Notes: generated from the sequence alone by a model not told the origin. Numbered from the stretch's first letter, positions 42,166 to 50,801 are shown. The stretch: DNA of 64,000 nucleotides from WHSV01 sp050694055 (GCA_050694055.1 JBOGWX010000124.1:1-64000); one strand, 5' to 3'. Numbers and translations are program-made.

Positions 42166-43368
42166 TCAGGCGGGCTCGACCTCGGGTGCGCCCTCGCGTA
42201 GCAGCATGTGCCGGCCGGCGAGCACCGACCCGCAGGCGATCAATCCGAAGGCTGCGGCGCCCAGCCAGGCCGCTCGGTAGCTCATTTGCTCGGCGACGAC
42301 GCCGAACAGCAGGGGGCCGCTCATGCCCCCGAGGTAGACGCCGGTCTGGGTGAGTCCAGTTGCCGCCGCGGGCGCGTTCGGATTCCGGGTCACGACGGCG
42401 AAGTTGAACAGTCCGGGCCAGCCCCAGCCACCGGCGAAGCACAAGATGGTCGCGAGCAGCAGCAGATTGGTGCTTCGAGTCGCCTGCAGCAGAAATCCCA
42501 CCGACCCGATGAGATACAGCCCTGAAACCCAGAGCAAGCGGCCGCCGGTCCGCCTATCCGCGAGCCATCCTGCGCCGACGCGCACGGACAGCCCCGCCAT
42601 GCTTCCGGTTGCGAACAGCAGTCCGGCGGCGCCTTCTGCGACTCCCGCGCCGACGCTGGAGTCGACGAGATAGGCGCCCATCGCGTTCGCCGCTCCCGAC
42701 CCGAAGGCGCCGGCGATCGCCAGGACCACGAGCGCACCGACGTTGTGGGGACGCGCGCGCTCGTCGTGGCGCGAACGGGGCCGCGAGCTCGAGCGCGGCA
42801 CCCCCAGCACGACCGCAACAGAGAGAGCCGCGCCCAGAGCGAAGGCCCACCGCCAGCCCACCGTCAGCGCGATCAGAGGCACGGCGAGACCGCCCAGCAA
42901 CGTCGCAGCCGGGATACCGGATTGCTTGATGCCGAAGGCGAAAGCCTGGCGGGTTCGGTCGACGCGGGTGGCGAGGTGAAGGTTCGCGCCCACCTGAGCC
43001 AGTGCGCTTGCCACCCCGCCCAGCACGAGGGCCGCCATGAGCCCCGAGTACGAGGATGAGGACGCGAGCCCGATCAGGGACAGCGCCCCGAGTGCGCCGC
43101 TGATGCGCATCGAACGACCGGCGCCGATGCGCTCGGCGATGCGGCCCGCCCAAGCAGAGAAAGCAGCCGATGAGAGGAAGAAGATGGCGGTCAGAAAGCC
43201 GATGCGGCTGATCGGAAGCTCGAGCTCGTTGCGAATCTGAACCGCCAGGCCGCCGACCAGGAACACCGGCAGGGAACATGACGCCGTGATGAGGACGGCC
43301 AGGGCTGCCGCCTTCCAAAACGAGCGATCGAGTCGGACCTGCCCGGCTGGGGCGCGAGAGGTTGTCAT
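42166..43368 (-). CDS. MFS transporter
   Basis: 400 residues with about 12 membrane helices. Typical MFS features include the loop 2-3 motif (AWAGRIAERIGAGRSMRISG) and the helix-5 region FAFGIKQSGIPAATLLGGLAVPL. The C-terminal half has its counterpart (VRVGAGWLADRRTGGRLLWVSG). It resembles YfcJ/CynX-type permeases; the substrate is unknown. The start MTTSRAPAG is chosen on domain grounds, since the upstream in-frame extension is Arg/Pro-rich and atypical. It is divergent from the DEAD-box helicase gene. Confidence 0.88.
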   Translation of the reverse strand: MTTSRAPAGQVRLDRSFWKAAALAVLITASCSLPVFLVGGLAVQIRNELELPISRIGFLTAIFFLSSAAFSAWAGRIAERIGAGRSMRISGALGALSLIGLASSSSYSGLMAALVLGGVASALAQVGANLHLATRVDRTRQAFAFGIKQSGIPAATLLGGLAVPLIALTVGWRWAFALGAALSVAVVLGVPRSSSRPRSRHDERARPHNVGALVVLAIAGAFGSGAANAMGAYLVDSSVGAGVAEGAAGLLFATGSMAGLSVRVGAGWLADRRTGGRLLWVSGLYLIGSVGFLLQATRSTNLLLLATILCFAGGWGWPGLFNFAVVTRNPNAPAAATGLTQTGVYLGGMSGPLLFGVVAEQMSYRAAWLGAAAFGLIACGSVLAGRHMLLREGAPEVEPA

Positions 43369-43475
43369 CGGGCCATGCTCACACGCCGGAGCTAGGCGGG
43401 ACTGCGGACCGGATCCGAGTCGGAGCCGAGCGGGTGGGAATGGGCGGGAATGCCCCCGACGCCCCGGTTGTTTGA

Positions 43476-43605
43476 TACGGTGTCGTGACCAGGGTGAAAC
43501 CGTCACCCGTGAGATTTGTCTTCCCCATCTTCCTCCTTCGAGGCGAGCGGGTCGTGAATCTCTCCCGCAGACCGGCGGCCGAGGCCGCCCAGAAGGAGTA
43601 GAAGA
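43476..43605 (+). promoter_or_regulatory. promoter and structured leader of the DEAD-box helicase gene
   Basis: A -10-like TACGGT (43476-43481) would start a leader of about 118 nt. The leader contains hairpin GGGTGA/TCACCC (43492-43497 with 43503-43508). It also contains the near-palindrome GGCGGCC-GA-GGCCGCC (43574-43589), placed 3 nt before the ribosome-binding site AAGGAG (43593-43598). Long structured leaders are common for cold-induced RNA helicases and may allow autoregulation. Confidence 0.5.
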
Positions 43606-44790
43606 GTGCCAACATTCGCCGAACTCGGCGTGTCCGCGCCCGTTGCCGAGGCGCTGGCCCGCCGCAACCTACATACCCCGTTCGAGATCCAGAGCCTGGT
43701 GATGCCCGATGCCCTCTCGGGCAAGGACGTTTTGGCCAAGTCGCGGACCGGCTCGGGCAAGACCCTCGCCTTCGCGATCCCCATCGTCGAGCGTGTCAGG
43801 CCCGGAGGGGCTCGTCCCAAGGTCCTGGTTCTCGTGCCGACGCGTGAGCTCTGCGTCCAGGTAACCGAAGAGTTTCGTGACATAGGTAAAGCCAGAGATC
43901 TCAGGGTCGCGTCCGTCTACGGAGGCACCAAGTTGCGCGAGCAGTCCCATAAGGCAGCTAAGGCTCATATCGTGGTCGCCACTCCAGGTCGTCTCGAAGA
44001 CATTGCGGAACGCAAGCTCATCCGGCTCGACTCGATCGAGGTCCTGGTGCTCGACGAGGCAGATCGCATGCTCGACATGGGCTTCCAGCCGCAGGTCGAC
44101 CGCATCGTCCGCCGTCTTCCGAAGAAACGACAGACGATGTTCTTCTCCGCCACGCTCGACGGGAGCGTCGGCTACATGGCCAGGGCCTATACCGACAACC
44201 CGGTCAAGCATGAGATCGTCGACAAGCGACAGACGGTCGCTGAGGCGCAGCATCGCTTCATCCCCGTCGACGAGCACAGCAAGGTCGACAAGCTGATCGA
44301 GATCTTGGCCGAGGATCGAGGTCTAACCCTCGTCTTCGTCAGAACCAAGCGAGGCGCGGATCGGCTCACCCAGCGCCTCAAGCAACGGGGAGTCACGGCC
44401 CTGGCCATGCACGGAGACCTGAACCAGGGACAGCGGAAGCGAGCCCTGCATCGCTTCGACACGGGTGCCGTCGACGTGCTGGTGGCGACCGACGTAGCCG
44501 CACGAGGGCTCGACCTCGACAACATCACTCACGTCATCAACTACGATCCGCCTCGAGACCACAAGGACTATGTACATCGCGTCGGGCGAACGGCGCGCGC
44601 AGGACGGTCGGGGACCGGAGTAACCCTCGTGACCTCCAAGCAGCAGCCGGAGGTAAGCATCGTGGCGTCGGAGTTGAACCTCAAGCCCGAGTTCGAAGCG
44701 GAGGGCCTCAAGGTCTCCAAACCACGCAACGTCTTTACCTCGGGACGACGAGGTTCCTTCATGAAGCCGCCGCGTCGCCGCCGCGTCTAA
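43606..44790 (+). CDS. DEAD-box ATP-dependent RNA helicase
   Basis: 394 residues. Helicase motifs: Q-motif region (PFEIQSLVMPDAL), I (SRTGSGKT), Ia (VPTRELCVQV), Ib (VATPGRLED), II (DEAD in VLDEADRMLDMGF), III (SAT), IV (LVFVRTKRGAD), V (DVLVATDVAARGLD) and VI (HRVGRTARAG). No long C-terminal RNA-binding extension follows, only a short basic tail (SFMKPPRRRRV). It unwinds RNA in ribosome assembly or decay, probably as a cold-shock-type protein. GTG start with AAGGAG 7 nt upstream. Convergent with glgC, 11 bp apart. Confidence 0.95.
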   Translation: MPTFAELGVSAPVAEALARRNLHTPFEIQSLVMPDALSGKDVLAKSRTGSGKTLAFAIPIVERVRPGGARPKVLVLVPTRELCVQVTEEFRDIGKARDLRVASVYGGTKLREQSHKAAKAHIVVATPGRLEDIAERKLIRLDSIEVLVLDEADRMLDMGFQPQVDRIVRRLPKKRQTMFFSATLDGSVGYMARAYTDNPVKHEIVDKRQTVAEAQHRFIPVDEHSKVDKLIEILAEDRGLTLVFVRTKRGADRLTQRLKQRGVTALAMHGDLNQGQRKRALHRFDTGAVDVLVATDVAARGLDLDNITHVINYDPPRDHKDYVHRVGRTARAGRSGTGVTLVTSKQQPEVSIVASELNLKPEFEAEGLKVSKPRNVFTSGRRGSFMKPPRRRRV

Positions 44791-44801
44791 CGGGTGGATC
44801 G

Positions 44802-46037
44802 CTAGGTTTCGATCCTCTGGTTCTTGGCGATTGCGACGATCCCGGTGTCTGACACGGTGAAGCGTTTCTTATCCGCCTCGGGATCGACCCCGATCTCGCA
44901 GCCCTCTGGAATAGACACGTTCTTGTCCACAATGGCGTTGCGGACGACGGCGCGTCGCCCCACCTTCACCCCGGGAAGAAGGATCGAGCCCTCGATGCGT
45001 GAGTAAGAGTTCACGCGTACTCCGGGTGAGATCACGCTCCGGCGCACGTCTCCGCCGGAGATGATGGCTCCCGCCGACACCATCGAGTCCACCGCCCGAC
45101 CGATACGACCCTCGCTCTCGTGAACGAACTTCGCCGGAGGCAGCGCGGGTGTCCAGGTCAAGATCGGCCACTCGAAGTTGTAGAGATTGAACTCCGGCAC
45201 GTAAGAGATCAGGTCCATGTGCGCGTCGTGATAGCTCTGCAACGTCCCTACGTCCCGCCAGTAGTCACGATCGCGCTCGGTCGAGCCCGGCACGATGTTG
45301 CGCTTGAAGTCGTAGACGGCCGCCTCGCCTTTGTCGACCATCATCGGAATGATGTCACCACCGATGTCGTGATCGGAATCCTCGTTGTCGGCGTCGCGCG
45401 TGACCGCATCTATCAATGCCTCTGCCGTGAACACGTAGTTGCCCATCGACGCGTAGCTCTCGCCGGGGGAGTCGGGCAGACCGGGTGGATCGGATGGCTT
45501 CTCGAGGAACGATCTGACGGTTACCCCGTCAACTTCGGCATCGATGATGCCGAAGTCGGAGGCCTGAGTGCGGGCGACCCGTATGCCCGCCACGGTCACA
45601 CCCGCACCCGACTCGATATGGGCGTCGACCATCTGGCGAGGATCCATCCGATAGATGTGGTCCGCCCCGAAAACGATCACGTAGTCGGGTTCCTCGTCAC
45701 TCAGCAGATTGAAGTTCTGGTAGATGGCGTCCGCAGAACCGGCAAACCACCGCCGGCCACGGCGCATCTGTGCCGGCACCGGAGTCACGTAGTTGCCCAG
45801 CAGTGGCGACATCCGCCACGTCTGTGAGATGTGACGGTCGAGACTGTGGCTCTTGTACTGTGTGAGCACCGCGATTTTCAAGAAGTTCGCGTTGACGAGA
45901 TTCGACAGCGCGAAGTCGATCAGACGATAGTTGCCCGCAAAGGGCACTGCCGGTTTGGCGCGTTGAGCCGTGAGCGGCATCAGCCGTTTGCCCTCGCCAC
46001 CGGCGAGAACGACCCCGAAGACCTTTGGTGCGCGCAT
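44802..46037 (-). CDS. glgC: glucose-1-phosphate adenylyltransferase
   Basis: 411 residues. N-terminal nucleotidyltransferase motif VVLAGGEGKRLMPLTAQRAKPAVPFAGNYR is followed by IVFGADHIYRMDPRQMV and the C-terminal left-handed beta-helix (IISGGDVRRSVISPGVRV). It makes ADP-glucose for glycogen synthesis, the committed step. Together with malQ at 17904-19739 it supports a storage-glucan pathway. The start is leaderless: TAGAGT lies 6 nt before the ATG. No glycogen synthase is adjacent. Confidence 0.96.
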   Translation of the reverse strand: MRAPKVFGVVLAGGEGKRLMPLTAQRAKPAVPFAGNYRLIDFALSNLVNANFLKIAVLTQYKSHSLDRHISQTWRMSPLLGNYVTPVPAQMRRGRRWFAGSADAIYQNFNLLSDEEPDYVIVFGADHIYRMDPRQMVDAHIESGAGVTVAGIRVARTQASDFGIIDAEVDGVTVRSFLEKPSDPPGLPDSPGESYASMGNYVFTAEALIDAVTRDADNEDSDHDIGGDIIPMMVDKGEAAVYDFKRNIVPGSTERDRDYWRDVGTLQSYHDAHMDLISYVPEFNLYNFEWPILTWTPALPPAKFVHESEGRIGRAVDSMVSAGAIISGGDVRRSVISPGVRVNSYSRIEGSILLPGVKVGRRAVVRNAIVDKNVSIPEGCEIGVDPEADKKRFTVSDTGIVAIAKNQRIET

Positions 46038-46043
46038 GACTGA

Positions 46044-46049
46044 ACTCTA
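46044..46049 (-). promoter_or_regulatory. leaderless -10 hexamer of glgC
   Basis: On the minus strand TAGAGT precedes the ATG of glgC by 6 nt with no Shine-Dalgarno. Confidence 0.55.
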
Positions 46050-46134
46050 TCCGTCGCCGCACCGTTTACCTACAGGGGAACGGTCGTCTCCTCGGCACCG
46101 CGTCGGACGAGAGCGTCCCGCGGCGCGACTCGGT

Positions 46135-46920
46135 TCAATGGAGAGCCCGGAGGTCGTCGGGATCGAGCACGAGCTGGCGGGGGCGTGCGAAGGTCATCCC
46201 GATGCGTTCCATCAGTGGGCGCATCAGTGATTCGAGCTGTTCCGACGGAGCAAGTCCCATCTCTTCGAAGAGCAGGTCCTTGAAGGACCTGTACTGCCGT
46301 ACCGCCTCCCCGACGTTGCCTTCAGCCAAGTGCACGCGAATCAGAACGCGTTGAGCACTTTCGCGCAGAGGTTCGATCGACACCGCCGAGAGGGCGGCGC
46401 CCGCCGCTTCGCCGTGACGACCGGCAGCGAGGCGACTGAGGGCAAGTGCCTCGAGGGCATGTAGACGCAGCTGCCGGAGGCGTTCGCGCTCCACCAGGAC
46501 CCAGTCGTCGTACCAGTCGGGCAGCAGATCTCCCGCCAGCTCCTCCTCGTCGAGGTCGAGGAAGTGAGCACCCGAGCGCCGGCTGATCAATTCGTGTGTC
46601 ATGTCGATCACCTGGTGGACGTCGACCTTTACCTGTGGCGATAGGCGAAGATCGGCTCGCCGCGCTTCCACGAGGTGGTAGCCGGAACGCCGTAGGCGCC
46701 AGAGACTCGAGCGGAGACTCGCGCAGGATTTTTCGTCCGTGGTCTCATTCCACAGGACGCCCGCGACGTTGGATCTCAGGAGAGGACGATCGCGGAGCGC
46801 GAGGAACGCGAGCAGTCGTTGTGCGCTGGTGGGTAGTTCGATCGCGCGATCGTCGCAGAGCAATTCGAAGCCGCCCAAGAGGTCGAGACGGATGTCGCTG
46901 TGTTCCATGACTTTGTTCAC
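46135..46920 (-). CDS. SARP-type transcriptional regulator (winged HTH + BTAD)
   Basis: 261 residues. The N-terminal OmpR-like winged helix (IRLDLLGGFELLCDDRAIELPTSAQRLLAFL; AGVLWNETTDEKSCASLRSSLWRLRR) is followed by the bacterial transcriptional activator domain (LPDWYDDWVLVERERLRQLRLHALEAL; VHLAEGNVGEAVRQYRSFKDLLFEEMGLAPSEQL). It lacks the NB-ARC/TPR parts of AfsR, so it is a small SARP. SARPs activate secondary-metabolite and other genes by binding direct heptameric repeats. The target is unknown. GTG start at 46920; an ATG 4 codons later is an alternative. Confidence 0.9.
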   Translation of the reverse strand: MNKVMEHSDIRLDLLGGFELLCDDRAIELPTSAQRLLAFLALRDRPLLRSNVAGVLWNETTDEKSCASLRSSLWRLRRSGYHLVEARRADLRLSPQVKVDVHQVIDMTHELISRRSGAHFLDLDEEELAGDLLPDWYDDWVLVERERLRQLRLHALEALALSRLAAGRHGEAAGAALSAVSIEPLRESAQRVLIRVHLAEGNVGEAVRQYRSFKDLLFEEMGLAPSEQLESLMRPLMERIGMTFARPRQLVLDPDDLRALH

Positions 46921-47140
46921 ATGTTCGGTCTATCTCAGTGAGGGCATCCGTGACATGGCGCGGCAGGAGTGTTTTCTGTTGGCCGGATGTGACTAGGGAG
47001 ATCCTCGATCGAGTGCCGGCGATCACTCGGATGGGGCTTGCGCATCTCCCCCGAGCGAGTGAGGAACCTCACCGACCGTCGTCGACGAGTCGCCGTTTCC
47101 CCTTGTCTCACCCCGGCGGGACGGTGATGAGGCGTTCGTC

Positions 47141-47197
47141 TACTGTGTAGCCATGGGTGACAGACGGGTGGTTGAACGGTGCACGACGGTTGGTTGA
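47141..47197 (+). promoter_or_regulatory. leaderless -10 hexamer and 14-codon upstream ORF before the EEP gene
   Basis: TACTGT (47141-47146) is followed by 6 nt and an ATG at 47153. That ATG opens a 14-residue reading frame (MGDRRVVERCTTVG) ending at a TGA at 47195-47197, 28 nt before the EEP start at 47226 and in another frame. Leaderless short upstream ORFs that regulate the next gene by translation are known in mycobacteria. The gap from 46921 to 47140 shows nothing else. Confidence 0.4.
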
Positions 47198-47225
47198 ACA
47201 GGGGTGGGAACGTGAGCGTGCTGCG

Positions 47226-48209
47226 ATGAGTCCGATCGACCTGAACGCCGTGCCGCCCGATCTGGTGGATGAACTGCGCGCTTTGCGACAGCGCTTGTCC
47301 GACGACATCCCGTCCAAGAGGCTCGACCACAACCTGCTCGTTGCGACCTGGAACATCCGTGCCTTCGGTGACCTCTGCGAGTCATGGATACCGTCCGAGA
47401 ACGACCGGCCCAAACGAAACCTCTATGCGCTGAGATGCATTGCCGAGATCGTGGCCCGCTTCGATGTGATCGCGATCCAGGAGACGCGCGACAACATCAA
47501 GGCTCTGCGACACATGCTCAAGCACCTGGGTCCGGACTGGGGCTTGATAATGACCGACGTCACCGTCGGGGAGGCGGGAAACGACGAGCGCATGGCGTTC
47601 GTGTTCGATACTCGTCGAGTCAAGACCTCGGGGCTGGCAGGAGAACTGGTCGTTCCGCCGGAGTGGATCGAGGCCGAGCACATCGAGCCGAACGCGCTCC
47701 GGACACAGTTCGCTCGCACGCCCTACGCCGTGAGCTTCTCGTCCGGCCAACAAACCTTCATTCTCGTCACGTTGCACGTGCTCTACGGCGAATCCGCAGA
47801 GCATCGCCTGGGCGAGCTCCGAGGCATCGCTAAATGGCTCGAAGACTGGGCGAAGCGCGAGCAATCGTGGGGGCACAACCTCATCGCCCTCGGAGATTTC
47901 AACATCGATCGCAAGGACGACGACGCGTACAAGGCGTTCACGTCAACGGGACTACGGTCGCCGCCAGAGCTCGACACGGTGCCCCGCACGATCTTCAAGA
48001 GCGGGAAGAAGGCCTTCTACGACCAGATCGCCTGGTTCACTCGCGACGGCAACCCGGACGTGCCCGTGCTGTCCCTTCGCTATTCGGAGAAGGCGGGAGG
48101 TTTCGATTTCAAGGGCTTGGTGATGCCGGCGCTCGACGACATCGAACTGTCGTGGCGCATCTCGGATCACTATCCACTGTGGACGGAGTTCCTCTTAACA
48201 GAAGACTGA
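47226..48209 (+). CDS. endonuclease/exonuclease/phosphatase family protein
   Basis: 327 residues. EEP fold motifs: VATWNIRAFG (Asn), DVIAIQETR (metal-binding Glu), LIALGDFNIDRKDDD (Asp/Asn) and the C-terminal SDHYPLWTEF (Asp-His). These are the catalytic residues of DNase I-like enzymes; substrate could be DNA, a phosphoester or a lipid head group. No signal peptide, so cytoplasmic. The ATG at 47226 (MSPIDLNAVPPD) is preferred; a GTG at 47157 would add 23 residues that overlap the upstream ORF. Monocistronic. Confidence 0.87.
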   Translation: MSPIDLNAVPPDLVDELRALRQRLSDDIPSKRLDHNLLVATWNIRAFGDLCESWIPSENDRPKRNLYALRCIAEIVARFDVIAIQETRDNIKALRHMLKHLGPDWGLIMTDVTVGEAGNDERMAFVFDTRRVKTSGLAGELVVPPEWIEAEHIEPNALRTQFARTPYAVSFSSGQQTFILVTLHVLYGESAEHRLGELRGIAKWLEDWAKREQSWGHNLIALGDFNIDRKDDDAYKAFTSTGLRSPPELDTVPRTIFKSGKKAFYDQIAWFTRDGNPDVPVLSLRYSEKAGGFDFKGLVMPALDDIELSWRISDHYPLWTEFLLTED

Positions 48210-48288
48210 GGGACTCCCGAGGAGTGCGGGAACTCGAGGTTGCCCTCGGCCGCTCCTCACCGGCCTCGCGGTCTGGGATAGTGACGTG

Positions 48289-49068
48289 ATGGAGCACGTC
48301 CTGAGAGCGAGCGGCCTGGTCAAGAGCTACAAGCGGACGCGTGCCGTGGACGGCATCGACATCGAGGTCCTGAAGGGTGAGCGCGTCGGGCTTCTGGGAC
48401 CGAACGGCGCGGGAAAGACGACGACCCTGATGATGCTGCTAGGAGCGATCTCTCCAGACGAGGGCTCGATCGAGATCTGTGATCACCGACTTCCCGGGGG
48501 CCGGAGCGAGGCCATGCAACGGGTCGGATTCGCGGCCGGCTACATGCCCTTGGCCGAACGGTTGCGCGTGAGTGAGTTCCTGCGCATGTACGGCGAGCTT
48601 TACGGGGTAACCGATGCGGATGGCCGCATCCAGGCAGGCCTCGAACGCTTTCGCATCTCGCAACTGGCCGAGGCCATGGGAACGCAGCTGTCGTCAGGGC
48701 AGCGAACTCTCGTCGGCATAGTCAAGGCCACATTGCACCGTCCCCGCTTGCTGGTTCTGGACGAGCCGACCGCATCACTTGATCCCGATGTCGCGCTGAG
48801 AGTGCGGACCGGCTTGCGAGATCTCTGCGATTCTGAGGGGACCGCGCTGTTGATCACGAGTCACAACATGGTCGAGATCGAGCGCCTGTGCGAACGGGTG
48901 ATCTTCCTGAGCAGGGGCAAGGTGATCGCCAACAATGCTCCAGGCGCCATTGCGTCCCAATTCGAAAGCGATGACCTCGAAGGAGTGTTTCTTCATCTCG
49001 CGCGCGTGGCAGCGGAAGAGCCTGAGCGTGCCGAGCGACGATCTCAAGAGACGGATCACACGGCATGA
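48289..49068 (+). CDS. ABC-2 type exporter ATPase
   Basis: 259 residues. Walker A GPNGAGKTT, signature LSSGQRTLVGI, Walker B LLVLDEPTASLDP, H-loop LLITSHNM. It belongs to the ABC exporter ATPases of the NodI/drug-resistance type. ATG at 48289 (a GTG lies directly upstream); GATAGT is 6 nt before it, similar to the leaderless hexamers. Overlaps the permease gene (ATGA). The pair exports an unknown lipid, drug or polysaccharide. Confidence 0.92.
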   Translation: MEHVLRASGLVKSYKRTRAVDGIDIEVLKGERVGLLGPNGAGKTTTLMMLLGAISPDEGSIEICDHRLPGGRSEAMQRVGFAAGYMPLAERLRVSEFLRMYGELYGVTDADGRIQAGLERFRISQLAEAMGTQLSSGQRTLVGIVKATLHRPRLLVLDEPTASLDPDVALRVRTGLRDLCDSEGTALLITSHNMVEIERLCERVIFLSRGKVIANNAPGAIASQFESDDLEGVFLHLARVAAEEPERAERRSQETDHTA

Positions 49069-49886
49069 CGACGGTTCAGGAGACCAATCCCAGACGCTTG
49101 TCGTGGATGCGCATCCGCTCAATCGCTCGGCGGCACTATTACGTGATGCTGCGCAGCCCGCACCGGCTGTTCGACGTCACGATCTGGCCGTTGGTCGACG
49201 TCGTTCTTTTCGGCTCCATCGGAGCCTTTGTCGCCGGCAGTGATAACGCGGGCGCGGCCGCCTTCGGTTATCTACTCGGCGGCATCGTCCTGTGGCACAT
49301 CATCTACCAGTCCCAGATCGCCGTGTCGACGGGTTTCCTCGAGGAGACGTGGACGCGCAATCTACTGAACATCATGGTCACGCCGGTCAAGGAGTGGGAA
49401 TACGTCGCGGGCGTGGCGCTATTCGGTCTGGTCAAACTCGTCGCGGGAACGGGCTTGGTGGCGATCACCGCCCTCCTGCTGTTCAGCTTCGACATCACCG
49501 AGCTGGGTCTGGGTCTCATTCCCATCGGGGCGATCTTGCTAACCGTGGGATGGTTGATAGCGCTCTTCGTCATCGGTTTCGTGCTGCGCTACGGGAGCGG
49601 TGCCGAAGCCCTGGCGTGGGGGATCCTGTTCGTCGTCATGCCGCTGTCGGGTGTCTTCTACCCGGTGGACTCCCTCCCGGTCATCGTGCGCCCGCTGGCG
49701 CTGGTGTTGCCGACGACCTACGCCTTCGAGGCGATGCGAAATCTGCTGGACGGAGATGGCATCGATTGGGCCACGATCGGCATAGCGACGGTGAGCACGC
49801 TGGTCCTCACGGTTCTGGCACTGGCGTTCCTGATGAGAATGCTGAGACTCTTCCGAGCGCGCGGCTACATCTCGCGCTACTCCTGA
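49065..49886 (+). CDS. ABC-2 type exporter permease
   Basis: 273 residues with six membrane helices and the ABC-2 membrane domain (RSPHRLFDVTIWPLVDVVLFGSIGAFV; GLGLIPIGAILLTVGWLIALFVIGF; FYPVDSLPVIVRPLALVLPTTYAFEAMR). The conserved GAEALAWGILFVVMPLSGVFYP is typical of NodJ/DrrB-like permeases. Coupled to the ATPase gene upstream. Probably forms a homodimer. Substrate unknown. Confidence 0.92.
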   Translation: MTTVQETNPRRLSWMRIRSIARRHYYVMLRSPHRLFDVTIWPLVDVVLFGSIGAFVAGSDNAGAAAFGYLLGGIVLWHIIYQSQIAVSTGFLEETWTRNLLNIMVTPVKEWEYVAGVALFGLVKLVAGTGLVAITALLLFSFDITELGLGLIPIGAILLTVGWLIALFVIGFVLRYGSGAEALAWGILFVVMPLSGVFYPVDSLPVIVRPLALVLPTTYAFEAMRNLLDGDGIDWATIGIATVSTLVLTVLALAFLMRMLRLFRARGYISRYS

Positions 49887-49918
49887 GACCCTCGTTACGC
49901 ACGAATGTTGAACGCAGG

Positions 49919-49936
49919 CTGTGACGTGCGTCACAG
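49919..49936. promoter_or_regulatory. CRP-like operator (TGTGA-N6-TCACA)
   Basis: TGTGACGTGCGTCACA (49920-49935), flanked by C and G to make an 18-bp perfect palindrome. It matches the CRP/FNR-family consensus TGTGA-N6-TCACA exactly. It lies 58 bp before the ATG of the RadC-like gene. Confidence 0.7.
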
Positions 49937-49993
49937 CGCGATCCAAGTTTCCCCGGTGTCATGGACTCACCATCGGTCCGGCAAGGAGGAGTC

Positions 49994-50389
49994 ATGGCAT
50001 CAACGACCACCGTTCGTCCTCGTCCCGACGACATCATCGATTCGCTCACGAAGATCCTCTCGAGTGTCGAGGGCGAGGTGGTGTTCCTGACCTGCGTCGA
50101 CCAGCACGGCTATGTCGGCGACAGCGAGGCCTACGCCTCGAAGGACCAACCCAAGAGCTCGCTGCCGCTCGAGCATCTGTTCAGCTTTCCTCACGAGCAG
50201 GGCATCGACACCGTAATGGTGACCTCCAGGGCGTCGGAGTCTCTCGAGAGCATTGCGGAGAGCGACATCGAGTTCACCACGGCGCTGCTCGATGCTGCGG
50301 AGACCGAGGGAATCGAGGTCTTGGACCACGTTCTAGTAAAGGACGGCGAGCACCGGAGCTTGCGAGCGCTCACCGATCTCTGGATCTGA
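49994..50389 (+). CDS. RadC/JAB-like domain protein lacking the JAMM zinc site
   Basis: 131 residues. The fold pattern of RadC is visible: GEVVFLTCVDQHGYVG, a middle PLEHLFSFPHEQGIDTVMV, then SDIEFTTALLDAAETEGIEVLDHVLVKDGEHRSLRAL, which aligns well to the C-terminus of RadC proteins (EDIELTKRL, LGIRVLDHIIVG). The zinc ligands HNH and Asp of the JAMM motif (AHNHPSGD in RadC) are replaced by VTSRASES, so metallo-isopeptidase activity is unlikely. Start MASTTTV has the Shine-Dalgarno AAGGAGGA. A perfect CRP-like site lies upstream. Function unknown. Confidence 0.7.
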   Translation: MASTTTVRPRPDDIIDSLTKILSSVEGEVVFLTCVDQHGYVGDSEAYASKDQPKSSLPLEHLFSFPHEQGIDTVMVTSRASESLESIAESDIEFTTALLDAAETEGIEVLDHVLVKDGEHRSLRALTDLWI

Positions 50390-50392
50390 GTC

Positions 50393-50788
50393 CTACGCGA
50401 CCGGCGCTCCCGGCTCGACTCCTTCCTCGACTTGCAGGAGGCGGACCGTGCCGTCGGCATCCAGCGAACCCAGAATCAGGAACTCACTCGTGAACCCCGC
50501 GATCCTCTTGGGCCCGAGGTTCACCGCGCCGACGACGAGCCGGCCGAGAAGCTGCTCCTTCGAGTAGTTCGTGATCTGAGCGCTGCTCTGCAGCTCGCCG
50601 ACTACGGGCCCGAAGTCCACGCGAATCTTCCAGGCGGGGTTGCGAGCGGCGGGGAAGTCTTGCACGTCGACTATCCGGCCGGTGCGAATATCCAGCGCGA
50701 AGTAGGCCCGTGCGCCGACGTCTGGTTTGCGGGCCAGCTCATCCGGCGCGTAGGGCAAGTCGTTGGGGTTGATCTCGTGTCGTCCCAT
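50393..50788 (-). CDS. CsaA-like tRNA-binding-domain protein
   Basis: 131 residues. The core ALDIRTGRIVDVQDFP...NPAWKIRVDFGPVVGELQSSAQITNY is characteristic of CsaA/EMAP-II-like tRNA-binding (OB-fold) domains, followed by GAVNLGPKRIAGFTSEFLILG. CsaA proteins are described as export-related chaperones or tRNA-binding factors. The N-terminal 28 residues (MGRHEINPNDLPYAPD) are an extra extension. Start at 50788 follows TAGGTT by 7 nt. It is 18 bp from divergent mutM. Confidence 0.88.
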   Translation of the reverse strand: MGRHEINPNDLPYAPDELARKPDVGARAYFALDIRTGRIVDVQDFPAARNPAWKIRVDFGPVVGELQSSAQITNYSKEQLLGRLVVGAVNLGPKRIAGFTSEFLILGSLDADGTVRLLQVEEGVEPGAPVA

Positions 50789-50794
50789 GGCCCA

Positions 50795-50801
50795 TAACCT
50801 A
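50795..50801. promoter_or_regulatory. overlapping bidirectional -10 hexamers between the csaA-like gene and mutM
   Basis: TAACCT (50795-50800, plus strand) is 6 nt before the mutM ATG at 50807. TAGGTT on the minus strand (50796-50801) is 7 nt before the csaA-like ATG at 50788. The two hexamers overlap in 5 of their bases, so one 18-bp gap holds two leaderless promoters facing apart. Confidence 0.6.
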
